This document shows positions 7,485 through 9,143 of a DNA stretch of 9,143 nt, piece by piece. How positions within the stretch are numbered: position 1 is the stretch's first letter; each line of letters opens with the position of its first letter. Location: the NCBI GenBank assembly GCA_031256125.1, contig JAIRRE010000159.1, positions 1 to 9,143 of the forward strand, read 5' to 3'. The stretch is from Burkholderiaceae bacterium. GTDB taxonomy: Bacteria; Pseudomonadota; Gammaproteobacteria; Burkholderiales; Burkholderiaceae_C. A model generated the notes under the pieces. It was not told where the DNA came from. It saw only the letters and a program-made list of their open reading frames with translations, and made no database searches. A program made the position numbers and the translations under genes.

Positions 7485-7491
7485 CGCCCTC

Positions 7492-8979
7492 ATGGCAGGC
7501 AAACCCGCAGCGCGTTTAGGAGACGGAACCGAATACGGCGGCCCGATTGTTGGCGGATCACCCAATATCCACATCAACGGGCGGCCCGCCGCGCGCATGA
7601 GCGATCCCGTTATCTATGGCGGCATGATCGTCCAAGGCTCGCGCACCGTGCTATTCAACGGGCTACCCGCATCGCGGCAAGGTGACGAAACACTCTACGG
7701 CGGGCGCATTACCACCGGCTCATCCAATGTACACATTGGCACCCAAGGCGGTGTAGCATGTTCAGTGTGCCCCGGCGGCGTTGCCGTCGGCAGCCCTGTC
7801 AACCCGCAATCGGGCGCGAAAGTGTTGCTGGGTCAGGAAGATATGGATTTTGCGCTGCCCGGGGCACTCCCTCTCATCTGGCAACGGCAATACAACAGCT
7901 ACGTCAACCCGATGCACGGTGCGGCTTGCGGCGTGTTGGGCCACGGCTGGCACTGGCTCAATGAAATCGAACTGCGATGGCGCGAAGACACCATCATGAT
8001 CCTCGATGCCGCCGGGCGCTTCATAGCCTTTGAGGAAACCCTAGACCCCAGAGAAGACCAATACAGCTGCAGCGAAGGCATCTGGGTACTGCGCGGAGGC
8101 AAAGACAACGATGACTATTTGCCCAAGTGGGCAAATCGGGAACGCTTTGCCCATGTGCTGCCGGAACTGGCGGGCGATGAGGATTGCATACTGGCGACCA
8201 GCGGCAGCGCCGACGTGTTCTGGGTCTTCACGCCCGCGCCGGACATCCCCCCAGCCAAGGTAGCAGCGCAAGCCGCCGATAAAGCCAAGCTGGCCAAAAA
8301 AGCCAGAGCCAAGGCTGAAGCCACAGGCGACAAGGCACACGCCGAGCAGGCGCTGGCGGCGATTCAGGAAGCCAAGCAGGCACAACCCGGCCAGCGTTGG
8401 CGGTTGATTGCGCAGGTAGATCGCTACGGGCGCAGCCAGCGTTACGAATACAGCGACGGCAAAACGGCGCAGCCTGAATCCACGCCCGGCCAGCGCCGCG
8501 CGCGCAAAGACACCGTGCCGCCCGCCGGGATGCTGATCGCCATTACCGATGGCGTAGGGCGGCGCTACCGGCTGCAATACCAGCGCATCCACAGCGGACA
8601 TGAAGCCCAATTCCCCTGGGGCGCGGATGACGGCTGGCGGCTGGTTGCCGTTGAACTCGAACGCGACCCGCTGCAACTGCGGCACGAACCAGCAACCTTG
8701 GTGCGCTACGGCTACAACCCGCAAGGGCAGTTGATTACCGTGCACGACCGCGCCGGAGCGTTGGTGCGCGAATTTGAATGGAGCCGCAACCGCATTAGCG
8801 GGCACCGCGACCGTGGCGGTCCTTGGCACCGTTACCGCTATGAAGGCGTTGAACCCGATGTCCGTGTGGTGGAGCACACCAATGAAGCGGGGCTGGACTA
8901 CCGCTTTGAATTTGACATCCTCCCCCGCCTAAAGGCGGGGGATTCCTACGGTGCTACGCATGAGTTTCCCCTTGCATAG
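7492..8979 (+). pseudogene. PAAR-domain Rhs polymorphic toxin, interrupted by an IS200/IS605 element
   Basis: This is the N-terminal part of an Rhs protein of the type secreted on the tip of a type VI secretion system. The PAAR-like domain (about 1-100) has three PAAR-type motifs: KPAARLGD (4-11), RPAARMSD (31-38) and LPASRQGD (58-65). An Rhs N-terminal region follows (about 104-180), with NPQSGAKVLLGQEDMDFALPG and LIWQRQYNSYVNP. An Ala/Lys-rich, probably helical insert lies at about 254-298. YD-type shell repeats start near 300 (DRYGRSQRYEYSDG, ITDGVGRRYRLQYQ, YGYNPQGQLITVHDRAGALV). Native sequence runs to Glu473 (base 8911); the last 22 residues and the stop come from the inserted element. 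Full Rhs proteins usually have well over 1000 residues, so the rest of the shell, the self-cleavage core and the C-terminal toxin are missing here. No VgrG or T6SS gene is adjacent. The rest of the gene may lie beyond the IS. Confidence 0.88.
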
Positions 8980-9050
8980 TCGCTTCGGTGGGTTCCTGCT
9001 TCGCAGAGGCTGCGCTTTTGGCCCATGCGGGTCGCTCGCGGCTTATGTCC
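8892..9050 (-). ncRNA. Predicted TnpB guide RNA (omega RNA), guide segment in rhs
   Basis: In TnpB systems the guide RNA overlaps the 3' end of tnpB, includes the right-end hairpin and continues into the flanking DNA, which acts as guide. By position, the scaffold here would cover roughly 9050-8912 and the guide would be the minus strand from 8911 down to about 8892, ATTCAAAGCGGTAGTCCAGC. The 5' limit is approximate. This is inferred from family knowledge and the element boundary, not from any transcription signal seen. Confidence 0.5.
8921..8942 (-). repeat. Right-end hairpin of the IS200/IS605 element
   Basis: The perfect stem CCCCCGCC / GGCGGGGG with the loop TAAA, extended by one T-A pair to 9 bp, lies 12 bases after the tnpB stop. 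In this family subterminal hairpins are recognised by TnpA, and the same DNA forms the 3' part of the guide RNA scaffold of TnpB. Confidence 0.85.
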
Positions 9051-9143
9051 TCTCCACAGGCTGCAACGCGGTGTCCCCGCGCCAATATGTTGATCGCGCC
9101 GACGTGATCGGCGTTGTCCTCATGCCCGCACGCCACGCACCGG
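8954..9143 (-). CDS. tnpB: TnpB (IS605 OrfB) RNA-guided nuclease, C-terminal part
   Basis: Only the last 62 codons are in the window; the gene enters from the right edge. The reading begins CVACGHEDNADHVGAINILA. CVAC is the second CxxC half of the zinc ribbon, and NADHVGAINI contains the third RuvC catalytic Asp, the hallmark of TnpB/IS605 OrfB. The tail ends with KQEPTEAT and a few more residues before the TAG at 8954-8956. Similar KQEPTEA tails recur in IS1341-type OrfB proteins, as I recall; I infer this is because the DNA also encodes the guide RNA scaffold. TnpB uses an RNA from the element's 3' end to cut DNA carrying a matching target next to a short motif, which favours retention of the element. 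Whether this copy is intact cannot be judged from the visible part. Confidence 0.9.
   Translation of the reverse strand, partial: RCVACGHEDNADHVGAINILARGHRVAACGEDISRERPAWAKSAASAKQEPTEATMQGETHA

Larger units (their letters stand above)
7168..7491. other. Intergenic region between hslR and rhs, with inverted repeats
   Basis: No gene is supported in these 324 bases. They contain two inverted repeat arms at 7195-7222 and 7395-7427, a 172-base interior with no recognised coding content, and then the likely promoter and ribosome binding site of the rhs gene. The GC content is somewhat lower than in the flanking genes. A minus-strand frame open through here also covers hslR and the rhs start; I treat it as a by-product of GC-rich coding DNA. 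Confidence 0.6.
8912..9143 (-). mobile_element. IS200/IS605-family element, right end and tnpB 3' part
   Basis: The right end is recognised by a GC-rich hairpin at 8921-8942 and the terminal GGATGTCAA on the minus strand; TCAA is the right-end cleavage motif known from IS608 and ISDra2. I therefore put the boundary at 8912. The element runs past the window edge, so the left end, its target-adjacent motif and any tnpA (Y1 transposase) are not visible. It lies inside the Rhs gene. Confidence 0.82.

Noticed and set aside
6726..7598. Minus-strand open frame of 290 codons covering hslR, the intergenic region and the rhs start
   Set aside because: It overlaps two convincing plus-strand starts and no family motif was seen; low complexity Ser/Arg content fits a shadow frame.
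8041..8877. Minus-strand open frame of 278 codons opposite rhs, considered as an immunity protein
   Set aside because: Immunity genes follow the toxin end of rhs and are not antisense to its shell; the frame has no recognisable motif and mirrors Rhs codons.
8912..8945. GC-rich hairpin considered as a Rho-independent terminator
   Set aside because: There is no T run on either strand after the stem, and the sequence matches the known right-end structure of IS200/IS605 elements.

Overview
The window is GC-rich chromosomal DNA, most likely from a betaproteobacterium of the order Burkholderiales. The evidence is the hemH-hslR pair, the thiG gene followed by a fused thiD-thiE gene, and overall protein similarity to that group. 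The species cannot be named from sequence alone.

Layout: (1) Positions 1-334 hold the decayed C-terminal end of an IS5-family DDE transposase, truncated at its 5' side and carrying a frameshift. (2) Positions 408-5354, all on the minus strand, hold cstA, ybdD, thiG and thiDE in transcription order. CstA and YbdD are the usual pair for uptake of pyruvate or peptides. ThiG makes the thiazole half of thiamine. ThiDE phosphorylates the pyrimidine half and joins the two. thiC, thiO and thiS are not in the window. (3) Positions 5355-5647 form a divergent intergenic region with a candidate cstA promoter. (4) Positions 5648-7167, on the plus strand, hold hemH (ferrochelatase) and hslR (Hsp15, S4 RNA-binding protein), spaced as an operon. 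(5) Positions 7168-7491 are non-coding and contain a pair of imperfect inverted repeats bounding about 233 bp, then a plausible promoter and a good ribosome binding site. (6) From 7492 a PAAR-Rhs polymorphic toxin gene begins. It is cut at about 8911 by (7) an IS200/IS605-family element, of which the right-end hairpin and the C-terminus of TnpB are visible on the minus strand up to the window edge.

The core is ordinary housekeeping metabolism; both ends are accessory DNA. The most interesting features are the TnpB element inside the Rhs gene, whose predicted guide RNA would carry Rhs sequence; the inverted repeats ahead of rhs; and a related repeat found in opposite orientations at the two edges of the thi/cstA block (347-389 and 5559-5592). 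No clearly new multi-gene system is visible.
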